Source: Tenacibaculum finnmarkense genomovar ulcerans (GTDB lineage: Bacteria > Bacteroidota > Bacteroidia > Flavobacteriales > Flavobacteriaceae). Taken from it: a stretch of 64,000 nt of DNA. The notes under the pieces were generated by a model. The model was not told the DNA's origin. It saw only the letters and a list, made by a program, of their open reading frames with translations, and did not search any database. This document shows positions 16,957 through 25,597 of this stretch, piece after piece; position 1 is the stretch's first letter; the number at the start of each line of letters is the position of its first letter. Location of the stretch: NCBI RefSeq assembly GCF_900239495.1, contig NZ_OENE01000003.1, forward strand, positions 51,249-115,248, in the 5' to 3' direction. A program made the position numbers and the translations under genes.

Positions 16957-19380
16957 ATGACTAAAAAATTTACACTAGCACTCTTGTGCTTAATTTTTAC
17001 TGGCGCAACTTTTGCACAGCAAAAAAGAACTTGTTACGCAATGGACGATTTAGCCGAGCGACAAATTAAGGATCCTGGGCTTAAAAAACGAATGGCAACT
17101 ATTGAGGAATTTACCCAAAGAAGCTTAAAGCGTATGCAAAACCAGCAAAGTAAAAAAGTTGGTGAAATTATAACACTTCCAGTGGTAGTACATATATTAT
17201 ATACCAATGCTACCAATAATATTAGTACGGCACAAATTGAATCGCAACTAGCTGTTTTAAATGCCGATTTTAGAAGAACAAATGCTGATAGAACAAATAA
17301 ATGGGCACAGGCTGCTGATTCTCAAATTGAATTTAAATTAGCAACTATAGATCCTAATGGAAACGCAACCACAGGTATTACTAGAACACAGGTAAGTAAA
17401 TCTACTTGGTTAACGGGTAATAACTTTATGAAAAAATCGGCTGAAGGAGGAGTTAATCCATGGGATACTTCTGAGTATTTAAATATGTGGATTGTTGATA
17501 ATATAACAAGACCAACAGGAGGAACTATTTTAGGATATGCACAATTTCCAGGAGGATCAGCAGCAACCGATGGGGTTGTAATGGCAGATCAATTTTTTGG
17601 AACAATAGGTACTGCTGCAGCGCCTTTTGATGGAGGAAGAACTACAACGCACGAGGTAGGACATTTTTTAAATTTACGTCATATTTGGGGAGATGGTCCT
17701 TGTGGATCTGATGATTTTGTATCAGATACTCCAGAATCTGATGCTGCAAATTATGGCTGTAAATCGGCACATACTTCTTGTGGATCGTTAGATATGGTTG
17801 AAAATTATATGGATTATTCAGATGATTCTTGTATGAATTTATTTACTTCAGGGCAAAAAGATAGAATGCGTACTGTTTTAGGTGTAGGCGGTTCTAGACA
17901 TGCCTTAGCTACCTCGGATAAATTTGGAGAAGTAGTGGTTGTTCCTGCTTCTTATTGTGTATCAAAAGCAGAAAATACCACTGATGAATCTATTCAAAAA
18001 GTAGTATTAGGAGCAATTAATAATACTTCAACAGCTGGCTCTGGATATGATGATTATACATCAATTTCAACTGATTTAACCAAAGGTGAATCAACTACAA
18101 TTAGTATTACACCAAAATGGTCAGGTACAGTTTACAAAGAAGGATATGGTGTTTGGATAGATTATAATAACGATGGCGATTTTGACGATGAAGGAGAGGC
18201 TGTTTTTACAAAAGCACCATCAAAAGACACAGCAGTAACAGGAACTTTTACAGTGCCTTTATCAGCAACAAATGGGGCTACAAGAATGCGTGTTGTTTTA
18301 AAATATAACGCAACACCAACCGCTTGTGAAGCAGTTATTAAATATGGAGAAGTAGAAGATTATACCGTTGTTATTGGAGAAAATACCGCCGATACAACAG
18401 CACCAACAGCACCTACAAATTTAGCGGTGTCAAATGTTGATAAAACAAGTGTAACTTTAAATTGGTCAGCAGCTACAGATAACGAAGCGGTAACAGGATA
18501 TAATGTATATCAAGGAGCTACTAAATTAGGAACAACTACAAATACAGCTACCGATATTACTGGTTTAAGCCCAGCGACAAGCTATACTTTTTCAGTAAAA
18601 GCAATTGATGCAGCAGCAAATCAATCAGAAGCAAGCAATGTAATAAATGTAACAACCCTAGCAAATCAACTTGTTTATTGTGAATCAAAAGGAACTAATT
18701 CATCTTATGAATGGATTGATGCTGTTTCTTTAGGAGGAATGACAAATACTTCTGCTAGTAATGGCGGATATGCTGATTTTACTTCAAAAACAGCTACTTT
18801 AGGGCAAGGAAGTTCAAACGAAATAACTGTAAGTGCAGGTTTTAAAAGTACTGCATATACCGAGCATTGGGCTGTTTGGATAGATTTTAACCAAAACGGA
18901 ATATTTGATACTTCAGAAAAAGTAGTAACAGGGGCGTCGTCAAGTAAAGACTATTTAACATCTACATTTAACGTTCCTGCTTCAGCACTTTTAGGGCAAA
19001 CAAGAATGCGTGTTTCTATGAAATATAACGCAAGTCAAACTGCTTGTGAAACATTTAAAGATGGTGAAGTTGAAGATTATACGGTAAATATAACTGCTAC
19101 AACTACCAAAGAAGCTTTACTAAGTGGTAATAGATTAGTAAATGAAGCAAGTACTGCATTGCAAGTATATCCAAACCCTGCGGTAAATTTTGTACATGTT
19201 AATTTAGCTTCAAAAGCAAAAAACACTAGCTATAAAATTATAAATATAACAGGAAGTACTGTGCAAAAAGGTCGTTTAAATACTGCTAAATTAAATGTTA
19301 CAAACCTTAGTTCAGGAATGTATATTTTAGAAGTTTATGATGGGCAAAAAGTACTAACATCAAAATTATTGAAGAAATAA
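16957..19380 (+). CDS. Secreted M43-family zinc metalloprotease with GEVED, FN3 and T9SS sorting domains
   Basis: An 807-residue protease. A signal peptide ends near TFAQ, and a propeptide precedes the catalytic domain. The zinc motif is HEVGHFLNLRH (His232, His236, His242), and the Met-turn lies in ENYMDYSDD, as in cytophagalysin/pappalysin enzymes. It is followed by a GEVED beta-sandwich (~328-472), a fibronectin type III domain (~480-568), a second GEVED (~572-708), and a type IX secretion sorting domain (~730-807) starting YPNPAVNFVHV. The product is predicted to be exported by the type IX system and either released or surface-attached. It is monocistronic. Confidence 0.95.
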   Translation: MTKKFTLALLCLIFTGATFAQQKRTCYAMDDLAERQIKDPGLKKRMATIEEFTQRSLKRMQNQQSKKVGEIITLPVVVHILYTNATNNISTAQIESQLAVLNADFRRTNADRTNKWAQAADSQIEFKLATIDPNGNATTGITRTQVSKSTWLTGNNFMKKSAEGGVNPWDTSEYLNMWIVDNITRPTGGTILGYAQFPGGSAATDGVVMADQFFGTIGTAAAPFDGGRTTTHEVGHFLNLRHIWGDGPCGSDDFVSDTPESDAANYGCKSAHTSCGSLDMVENYMDYSDDSCMNLFTSGQKDRMRTVLGVGGSRHALATSDKFGEVVVVPASYCVSKAENTTDESIQKVVLGAINNTSTAGSGYDDYTSISTDLTKGESTTISITPKWSGTVYKEGYGVWIDYNNDGDFDDEGEAVFTKAPSKDTAVTGTFTVPLSATNGATRMRVVLKYNATPTACEAVIKYGEVEDYTVVIGENTADTTAPTAPTNLAVSNVDKTSVTLNWSAATDNEAVTGYNVYQGATKLGTTTNTATDITGLSPATSYTFSVKAIDAAANQSEASNVINVTTLANQLVYCESKGTNSSYEWIDAVSLGGMTNTSASNGGYADFTSKTATLGQGSSNEITVSAGFKSTAYTEHWAVWIDFNQNGIFDTSEKVVTGASSSKDYLTSTFNVPASALLGQTRMRVSMKYNASQTACETFKDGEVEDYTVNITATTTKEALLSGNRLVNEASTALQVYPNPAVNFVHVNLASKAKNTSYKIINITGSTVQKGRLNTAKLNVTNLSSGMYILEVYDGQKVLTSKLLKK

Positions 19381-19404
19381 GAAGCCTTTCTTATTAAATA
19401 AATA

Positions 19405-19433
19405 AAACCCGAGCATTTGCTCGGGTTTTTTGT
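19405..19433 (+). terminator. Intrinsic terminator after metalloprotease gene
   Basis: AACCCGAGC and GCTCGGGTT form a 9-bp GC-rich stem with a short loop, followed by six Ts. It stands out in this AT-rich sequence and lies 25 bp past the stop codon. Confidence 0.9.
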
Positions 19434-19456
19434 TTCTTTGCATTAAAATATAGAAT

Positions 19457-21331
19457 ATGAATTACCTATCAGTTGAAGGCATTGCAAAAGCGTATGGAGA
19501 AAAAGTGTTATTTGAAGACATTTCTTTCGGAATTAATAAAGATCAAAAAATAGCTTTTGTTGCTAAAAATGGTAGCGGTAAAACCTCTATTTTAAATATT
19601 GTAGCAGGAGTTGATACCGCTGATGCTGGGCAAGTTGTTAGTCGAAAAGATATTGACATTGCTTATTTATCGCAAGCGGATACTTTAAACCCCGATTTAA
19701 CTATTGAAGAAACTATTTTTTCTACGGATAATAAAGTTTTATCAGTAATTAAACAATATGAAAAAGCCGTAGAAAATCCTGAAAATGCAGATGCTTTTCA
19801 AGAAGCTTTTGAATTAATGGAGCAATACAATGCGTGGGATTTTGAAACGCAATACACACAAATTTTATCGAAATTAAAACTAGACAACTTACAATTAAAA
19901 GTAGGAAAGCTATCAGGAGGACAAAAAAAGCGTTTGGCATTGGCAATCGTACTAATCAAAAAACCCGATTTATTAATTTTAGATGAGCCAACAAATCATT
20001 TAGATTTAGAAATGATTGAATGGTTAGAGGCTTTTTTCGCTAAAGAAAAAATCACCTTATTTATGGTTACGCATGACCGTTATTTTTTAGAGCGTGTGTG
20101 TAATGAAATTATCGAATTAGATAACGGACAATTATATAAATACAAAGGTAATTATTCATATTACTTACAAAATAAAGAAGAACGTTTAGCCCTTGAAGCA
20201 ACCAATTTAGGGAAGGCAAAAAGTTTATTCAAAAAAGAATTAGATTGGATGCGTCGTCAACCAAAGGCACGTACTACAAAATCTAAATCTCGTACCGATG
20301 ATTTTTATGAAATCAAAGAAAAAGCACACAAACGACGTAACGAACACGAAGTACAGTTAGAAATTAACATGGAGCGTTTAGGAAGTAAAATTTTAGAGCT
20401 TCATAAAATGCACAAATCATTTGATGATAAAGTTATTTTAAAAGGTTTCGATTATGTTTTTAAACGTGGCGAACGCATCGGGATTATCGGTAAAAATGGT
20501 ACAGGAAAATCTTCTTTTTTAAATATGCTTACTGGCGGAATTGAATTAGATTCAGGAAAAGTAACTATTGGTGAAACCGTTAAATTTGGATATTATACCC
20601 AAAACGGAATCGTTATAAAACCAGGGCAAAAAGTAATTGAAGTTGTTAAAGAATTTGGAGAATATATTCCATTATCAAAAGGACGTAAAATATCAGCAAG
20701 TCAATTATTAGAACGTTTTTTATTCGACAGAAAAAAACAATACGATTTTGTAGAGAAATTAAGTGGAGGAGAGCAAAAACGATTGTATTTATGTGCCATT
20801 TTAATTCAAAACCCGAACTTTTTAATTTTAGATGAGCCTACCAACGATTTAGATGTTGTTACTTTAAATGTATTAGAAAATTTCTTATTAGATTATCCAG
20901 GTAATTTAATGGTAGTTTCTCACGACCGTTACTTTATGGATAAAATTGTAGATAACTTATTTGTTTTTAGAGGCGAAGGAGTTATTGAAAATTTCCCTGG
21001 TAATTATTCTGATTTTAGAGCTTATGAAGATTCTAAAGTAAAAGAAGCTAGAGAGGTAAAAAATGATGTGAAAAAAGCAGTTGCAACTCCCGCTAAAACA
21101 ACTAAAAAAGCAGCATTAAGTTTTGATGAAAAACGAGAATGGGGTTTATTAGAAAAAGATATCGAAAAACTTCAAAAGAAGAAACAAGTTATTGAAGCAA
21201 AGTTTATGAATGTGGAGTTTTCTGCTGATGAAATTAACGATAAATCAAAAGAATTACAAGAAATAATCGAAGCTTTAGAAACCAAAGAAGAACGTTGGTT
21301 TGAGCTTTCAATGAAAATTGAAGGAGAATAA
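19457..21331 (+). CDS. ABC-F ATPase, Uup-like
   Basis: A 624-residue soluble protein with two ABC domains and no membrane segments. Walker A sites are AKNGSGKT and GKNGTGKS; signatures are LSGGQKKR and LSGGEQKR. The linker between them is short and basic (RQPKARTTKSKSR), and a C-terminal coiled coil (~560-624) with an acidic and lysine-rich helix pair matches the Uup DNA-binding domain. ABC-F proteins act on ribosomes, and Uup is linked to transposon excision and ribosome homeostasis. The C-terminal extension separates it from the shorter EttA type. Confidence 0.88.
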   Translation: MNYLSVEGIAKAYGEKVLFEDISFGINKDQKIAFVAKNGSGKTSILNIVAGVDTADAGQVVSRKDIDIAYLSQADTLNPDLTIEETIFSTDNKVLSVIKQYEKAVENPENADAFQEAFELMEQYNAWDFETQYTQILSKLKLDNLQLKVGKLSGGQKKRLALAIVLIKKPDLLILDEPTNHLDLEMIEWLEAFFAKEKITLFMVTHDRYFLERVCNEIIELDNGQLYKYKGNYSYYLQNKEERLALEATNLGKAKSLFKKELDWMRRQPKARTTKSKSRTDDFYEIKEKAHKRRNEHEVQLEINMERLGSKILELHKMHKSFDDKVILKGFDYVFKRGERIGIIGKNGTGKSSFLNMLTGGIELDSGKVTIGETVKFGYYTQNGIVIKPGQKVIEVVKEFGEYIPLSKGRKISASQLLERFLFDRKKQYDFVEKLSGGEQKRLYLCAILIQNPNFLILDEPTNDLDVVTLNVLENFLLDYPGNLMVVSHDRYFMDKIVDNLFVFRGEGVIENFPGNYSDFRAYEDSKVKEAREVKNDVKKAVATPAKTTKKAALSFDEKREWGLLEKDIEKLQKKKQVIEAKFMNVEFSADEINDKSKELQEIIEALETKEERWFELSMKIEGE

Positions 21332-21361
21332 TTTTAAAAGAATAGTTGTTTAAAAACAGTA

Positions 21362-21398
21362 AAAAACCACGTTTAAAAATATTTTAAACGTGGTTTTT
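21362..21398. terminator. Bidirectional terminator between convergent genes
   Basis: AAAACCACGTTTAAAA pairs with TTTTAAACGTGGTTTT around a short AT loop, a nearly perfect 16-bp stem with A- and T-tracts on both sides. It serves the ABC-F gene and the exonuclease gene. Confidence 0.85.
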
Positions 21399-21417
21399 AG
21401 TTAATTTATTAGATACT

Positions 21418-22137
21418 TTACACTTTTATAATATCTGATTTTTCAAGTAAAGGTTTATTTAAAAAACGCAAAATAAGTTGAGCTACTGCAACAGTATCAC
21501 GTTCACAATATTCAACAATACGAGGCATATTTTTTTCTTGATAATACACTTGGGCTACTTCACTGCCGTCAATATCTTGCTTTGGCGAAGGAATATCTAA
21601 AATAGCAGTTAATAATTTTAAGGAAGTATAATGTTTATAATCGCCAAATTTCCATAATTCTAAGGTGTCTAAATGCGGTATTTCCCATGGCTTTTTTCCA
21701 AATAAATTTAGTTTTTTAGGCAAGTCAATTCGGTTTATAATCATGCGACGAGCAATGTACGGAAAGTCAAACTCTTTTCCATTATGAGCACATAACACAT
21801 ATTTATCTTGGCTAAAATGGGTGTCTAATAAATTTTTAAAATCAGTTAAAATACGGGCTTCATCATCCCCAGAAAAAGAAGTAATTCTAAGCTGGTTTTC
21901 GGAAGTTTTATTGGTTAAATACCCTACGGAAATACAAATTATTTTACCAAATTCAGCCCAAATTCCTGCTTTGTGATAAAAATCTTTGGCATCAATACCA
22001 TCATCTTTTCGTTTATAATCGGTCTTTAAAGCGTAAAGTTCTTGTTTTTCTTCGGATAAATCAGAAAAAAATTCAGTTTCAGGAACAGTTTCAATATCTA
22101 AAAATAAGATGTTTTGTAAGGCTATTTTATGTAACAT
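21418..22137 (-). CDS. 3'-5' exonuclease of the PolB-like DEDD family
   Basis: A 239-residue nuclease with the exonuclease motifs in order: LFLDIETVPE (Exo I), CAHNGKEFDFPYIARRM (Exo II), and YCERDTVAVAQL (Exo III). It matches the stand-alone 3'-5' exonuclease family related to the proofreading domain of family B DNA polymerases. Acidic metal ligands are all present. Substrate and role (repair or RNA turnover) are not defined. It is monocistronic and divergent from the response regulator gene. Confidence 0.85.
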   Translation of the reverse strand: MLHKIALQNILFLDIETVPETEFFSDLSEEKQELYALKTDYKRKDDGIDAKDFYHKAGIWAEFGKIICISVGYLTNKTSENQLRITSFSGDDEARILTDFKNLLDTHFSQDKYVLCAHNGKEFDFPYIARRMIINRIDLPKKLNLFGKKPWEIPHLDTLELWKFGDYKHYTSLKLLTAILDIPSPKQDIDGSEVAQVYYQEKNMPRIVEYCERDTVAVAQLILRFLNKPLLEKSDIIKV

Positions 22138-22266
22138 TTTTTTCGATTAAAAGCGAGCGTTATTTTTGGTTAAAACGAGTTTGATAAAGATACAAAAAAC
22201 AGCTAAGTAAATAAAAAATCTGTTATTAGGATAGCAAATGTAATTTAAGCAAATGTTTATGAATAA

Positions 22267-22326
22267 TTAAATGAACGTTAAGTTAAAGAACAAGAGGGAT
22301 GATTTATAATTTTATCGTTACTTTTG
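22267..22326 (+). promoter_or_regulatory. Response-regulator promoter with PHO-box-like direct repeat
   Basis: Two 11-bp half sites abut: TTAAATGAACG (22267-22277) and TTAAGTTAAAG (22278-22288), agreeing at 8 of 11 positions. A -7 element TACTTTTG lies at 22319-22326. OmpR/PhoB-type regulators bind 11-bp direct repeats, so autoregulation is plausible. A close relative of this motif lies at 31275-31296 and a weaker one at 55364-55385. Confidence 0.4.
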
Positions 22327-22349
22327 GATAACATAATATAAAATGACCT

Positions 22350-23045
22350 ATGAACACGAATGATGTTAAAATTTTACTAGTTGATGATGAGCCAGATATC
22401 TTAGAAATAGTAGGATATAACTTAAAATCAGAAGGCTATCAGGTTTTTACAGCCAACAACGGTGCGGAAGCAGTAAAATTAGCAAAAAAAGTAACTCCGC
22501 ATTTAATATTATTAGATATTATGATGCCTCAAATGGATGGTATTGAAGCCTGTGAAAAAATCAGAAATATTAAATCGTTAGAAAACGTAATTATTTCTTT
22601 TTTAACCGCTAGAGGTGAAGACTATTCGCAAATGGCTGGTTTTGATGCTGGTGCCGATGATTATATTACAAAACCTGTAAAACCAAAAGTTTTAGTAAGT
22701 AAAATAAAGTCGCTATTAAGACGCTTAAAAACCGAAGATAAAACCGATACAACAACAACATTAGGCGATATTGTTATCAACAGAGATGAATATGTTGTAT
22801 TAAAAGGTGATAAAAAAATAGCCTTACCAAGAAAAGAATTTGAATTGTTATCATTATTAACATCAAAACCAGGAAAGGTATTTAAAAGAGAAGTGATTTT
22901 AGATAGCGTTTGGGGAAATGAAGTCGTTGTAGGAGGAAGAACTATTGATGTTCATATTCGTAAGCTTCGAGAAAAAATAGGTGATGATTTTTTCAAAACA
23001 GTAAAAGGTGTTGGGTATAAGTTTGTTTTAGAAGAAGATAAATAA
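22350..23045 (+). CDS. Response regulator, OmpR/PhoB family
   Basis: A 231-residue regulator. The receiver domain (1-120) has DDE at 12-14, phosphoacceptor Asp56 in LLDIMMPQMDG, and the conserved Lys in DYITKPVKP. The C-terminal winged-helix domain (~130-230) has the RKEFELLSLL and TIDVHIRKLREKIG segments of PhoB-like DNA-binding domains. A sensor kinase follows in the same direction after a terminator-like hairpin. PhoB is the best guess by similarity and by the repeat in its promoter, but the signal is not proven. Confidence 0.9.
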   Translation: MNTNDVKILLVDDEPDILEIVGYNLKSEGYQVFTANNGAEAVKLAKKVTPHLILLDIMMPQMDGIEACEKIRNIKSLENVIISFLTARGEDYSQMAGFDAGADDYITKPVKPKVLVSKIKSLLRRLKTEDKTDTTTTLGDIVINRDEYVVLKGDKKIALPRKEFELLSLLTSKPGKVFKREVILDSVWGNEVVVGGRTIDVHIRKLREKIGDDFFKTVKGVGYKFVLEEDK

Positions 23046-23070
23046 ATAAAAATAAAACGTAATAATTATA

Positions 23071-23098
23071 TAGATTGCTGAAAGGCAATCTATTTTTA
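23071..23098 (+). terminator. Terminator-like hairpin between regulator and kinase genes
   Basis: TAGATTGC and GCAATCTA form a perfect 8-bp stem with a 6-nt loop, followed by TTTTTATA. It lies 5 bp before the kinase start codon, so it could act as an attenuator that lowers kinase expression relative to the regulator. Confidence 0.65.
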
Positions 23099-23102
23099 TA
23101 TA

Positions 23103-24146
23103 ATGAAAAAAATTAAAAAAACATACCGTTATGCGCTTTGGTCAGCGTTTTATTCTACAACAATTTCATTGGTTATCGCTTTAGTTTCTTATTTTGTTTT
23201 AATAGATTCATTAGGAGTATGGGCGGTTGTTATTTTCGGAATTTTAATGTTCATGGTTTCTTTTTTGATCATTCAATACAGGGCAGAACATTTTATTTAT
23301 CAACGTGTAAAAAAGTTATATGAAGATATTTCTATTTTAGATGTAAACGATTTAGAGCGAAAAGAGGTAACCACCGATGTAGAAGCGTTAACCAAAAGTT
23401 TGCAAACTTATGTAGAGGATCGTAGCAAACAAATTGTGGTATTAACACAAAGAGATTCTTTTAGAAGAGATTTTTTAGGCAATGTAGCCCACGAATTAAA
23501 AACGCCACTTTTTACTATACAAGGCTATATTTTAACTCTAATTGAAGGCGCTGCCGAAGATGAAGAAATTCGTACTAAATATTTAGGAAGAGCCAATAAA
23601 GGTGTAGAAAGATTGACCTCGATTATTAAAGATTTAGACATGCTTGCTAAATTGGAAACCGAGGGCATGAAAATGGACATTCAAACTTTCAATATTATAG
23701 AGCTTATTCAAAATGTTTTTGATTTGTTTGAAATGAAAGCCAAAAAACGAAATATTACCTTATTATTTGATACGCTTTATGAATTCCCTCGCTTTGTTAG
23801 GGGTGATGTTGAGCGTATTGAGCAGGTGTTAATTAACTTGGTTGTAAACTCGATTAAATACGGTAAAGTAGGCGGTGTTACTACGGCAAGTATTGAAAGT
23901 TATAACCCAAATAAATTTATCATTAAAATAATCGATAACGGCGAAGGAATAAAAGAAGACCATCTTTCTCGTTTATTTGAGCGTTTTTACAGGGTAGATC
24001 AAAGCCGTTCACGCGAACAAGGAGGTTCAGGTTTGGGGCTTTCTATTGTAAAGCATATTATTGAAGCTCATGATGAAACTATTTTGCTAAAAAGTGAGTA
24101 TGGTAAGGGTTCAGAATTTTCGTTTACCCTTGAAAAAGCCAATTAA
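23103..24146 (+). CDS. Sensor histidine kinase, PhoR-like
   Basis: A 347-residue kinase. Two membrane helices lie at about 12-32 and 38-58 with a very short extracytoplasmic part. The dimerisation helix has HELKTPL with phospho-His130, and the ATPase domain has the N box (NLVVNSIKYG), G1 (DNGEGI), F box and G2 (GGSGLGLSIVKHII). With so little periplasmic sequence it cannot sense an external ligand directly; it probably senses through membrane partners, as PhoR does with the Pst system. Confidence 0.9.
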   Translation: MKKIKKTYRYALWSAFYSTTISLVIALVSYFVLIDSLGVWAVVIFGILMFMVSFLIIQYRAEHFIYQRVKKLYEDISILDVNDLERKEVTTDVEALTKSLQTYVEDRSKQIVVLTQRDSFRRDFLGNVAHELKTPLFTIQGYILTLIEGAAEDEEIRTKYLGRANKGVERLTSIIKDLDMLAKLETEGMKMDIQTFNIIELIQNVFDLFEMKAKKRNITLLFDTLYEFPRFVRGDVERIEQVLINLVVNSIKYGKVGGVTTASIESYNPNKFIIKIIDNGEGIKEDHLSRLFERFYRVDQSRSREQGGSGLGLSIVKHIIEAHDETILLKSEYGKGSEFSFTLEKAN

Positions 24147-24177
24147 AAAGTTATAATAGACTCTAATAAACAAGCAC

Positions 24178-24214
24178 AAAAAAAAGGAGTTGATTAAATC
24201 AACTCCTTTTTTAT
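24178..24214. terminator. Bidirectional terminator between convergent genes
   Basis: AAAAAGGAGTTGATT pairs with AATCAACTCCTTTTT over 15 bp with a minimal loop, flanked by A- and T-tracts. It serves the kinase gene and purD. Confidence 0.88.
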
Positions 24215-24234
24215 TTTATAATAATTTCGATTAT

Positions 24235-25509
24235 TTATACTAAATCAAAACCAATATCTTTTCTGTAATTCATTCCTTCAAAAGAAATTTTGTCAATGCT
24301 TTTGTATGATTTATCAAGCGCTTCTTGAATAGAATCTCCAAAAGAAGTAACTGCCATAACTCTTCCCCCGTTTGAAACTACTTTACCATCTTTATCGGTT
24401 GTTCCTGCATGAAAAACAGTAGAATCTGTCGCCAATTCAAAACCTGTAATTTCTTTTCCTTTTTCGTAGGCTTCAGGATATCCGCCAGCAACCAACATTA
24501 CTGTTGTTGCTGTTTGAGAGGTAACTTGGTATGATTTTTCATCCAAAGTTCTGTTTGCCACACCTTCGAATAAATCAACTAAATCAGATTTAATTCTTGG
24601 TAAAACAACCTCTGTTTCAGGATCGCCCATACGTACGTTGTATTCAACAACAGATGGGTTTCCGTTGTCGTTCATTAATCCGATAAAAATAAAGCCACGG
24701 TAGTCAATTCCATCTTTCTGTAAACCATCAATTGTTGGTTTTACCACTAAATTTTCTACTTTTTCAAGGAAATCATCCGTAGCAAAAGGAACAGGAGAAA
24801 TAGCACCCATTCCACCAGTATTTAAACCAACATCGCCTTCGCCAATACGTTTGTAATCTTTTGCTGAAGGTAAAATTTTATAATTTTTTCCATCAGTTAA
24901 AACAAATACCGAAAGTTCAATTCCTTTTAAAAATTCTTCAATAACTACGGTTGCCGAAGCTGCTCCAAATTTTTCATTTGAAAGCATTTCTTTTAATTCA
25001 GATTTTGCTTCTTCTAAATCGTTTAAAATTAAAACACCTTTTCCACCGGCTAATCCATCAGCTTTTAAAACATACGGAGGCGCTAAGGTTTCTAAAAAAG
25101 CGTGTCCTTTTGCTAGTGTTTGGGCAGTAAATGATTCATACTTTGCAGTAGGAATATTGTGCTTAATCATAAATTGTTTCGAAAAATCTTTACTTCCTTC
25201 TAATAAAGCACCATCTTTTTTAGGACCAATTATAGCAATGTTTTTTAATTGCTGATCAGCTAAAAAGAAATCGTGAATACCTGCTACTAAAGGCGCTTCA
25301 GGACCTACAACAACCATATTAATTTGGTGTTGTAAAACCACTTCTTTTACTTGATTAAAATTGGTTGGATTGATAGCAATATTTGTAGCTACAGCGCTTG
25401 TACCTGCGTTACCAGGAGCTACAAAAAGCTTTTTTGTTTTGGTACTTTCTGAAAGCTTTTTTGCAAAGGAATGCTCTCTTCCTCCTGATCCTAAAATTAA
25501 GATATTCAT
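24235..25509 (-). CDS. purD: Phosphoribosylamine--glycine ligase
   Basis: A 424-residue ATP-grasp enzyme that joins phosphoribosylamine and glycine in de novo purine synthesis. The N-terminus MNILILGSGGREHS is the family start, so the ATG at 25509 is preferred over one 45 bp upstream. Further hallmarks are VVGPEAPLVAG, the ATP-grasp loop KADGLAGGKGV, and MGDPETEVVLPRI. Length is normal. It is probably monocistronic. Confidence 0.97.
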   Translation of the reverse strand: MNILILGSGGREHSFAKKLSESTKTKKLFVAPGNAGTSAVATNIAINPTNFNQVKEVVLQHQINMVVVGPEAPLVAGIHDFFLADQQLKNIAIIGPKKDGALLEGSKDFSKQFMIKHNIPTAKYESFTAQTLAKGHAFLETLAPPYVLKADGLAGGKGVLILNDLEEAKSELKEMLSNEKFGAASATVVIEEFLKGIELSVFVLTDGKNYKILPSAKDYKRIGEGDVGLNTGGMGAISPVPFATDDFLEKVENLVVKPTIDGLQKDGIDYRGFIFIGLMNDNGNPSVVEYNVRMGDPETEVVLPRIKSDLVDLFEGVANRTLDEKSYQVTSQTATTVMLVAGGYPEAYEKGKEITGFELATDSTVFHAGTTDKDGKVVSNGGRVMAVTSFGDSIQEALDKSYKSIDKISFEGMNYRKDIGFDLV

Positions 25510-25550
25510 GGTATGTTGTGTTGTTGTGTTATCAATGCAAATATAAAATA

Positions 25551-25587
25551 ACAAAAAAGGCTATTTAAAAAAATAGCCTTTTTTGTT
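25551..25587. terminator. Terminator downstream of the DUF6909-like gene
   Basis: AACAAAAAAGGCTATTT pairs with AAATAGCCTTTTTTGTT, a 17-bp symmetrical stem with T-tracts on both strands. It lies just past the stop of the minus-strand gene and upstream of purD. Confidence 0.85.
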
Positions 25588-25597
25588 GAAATAATTA

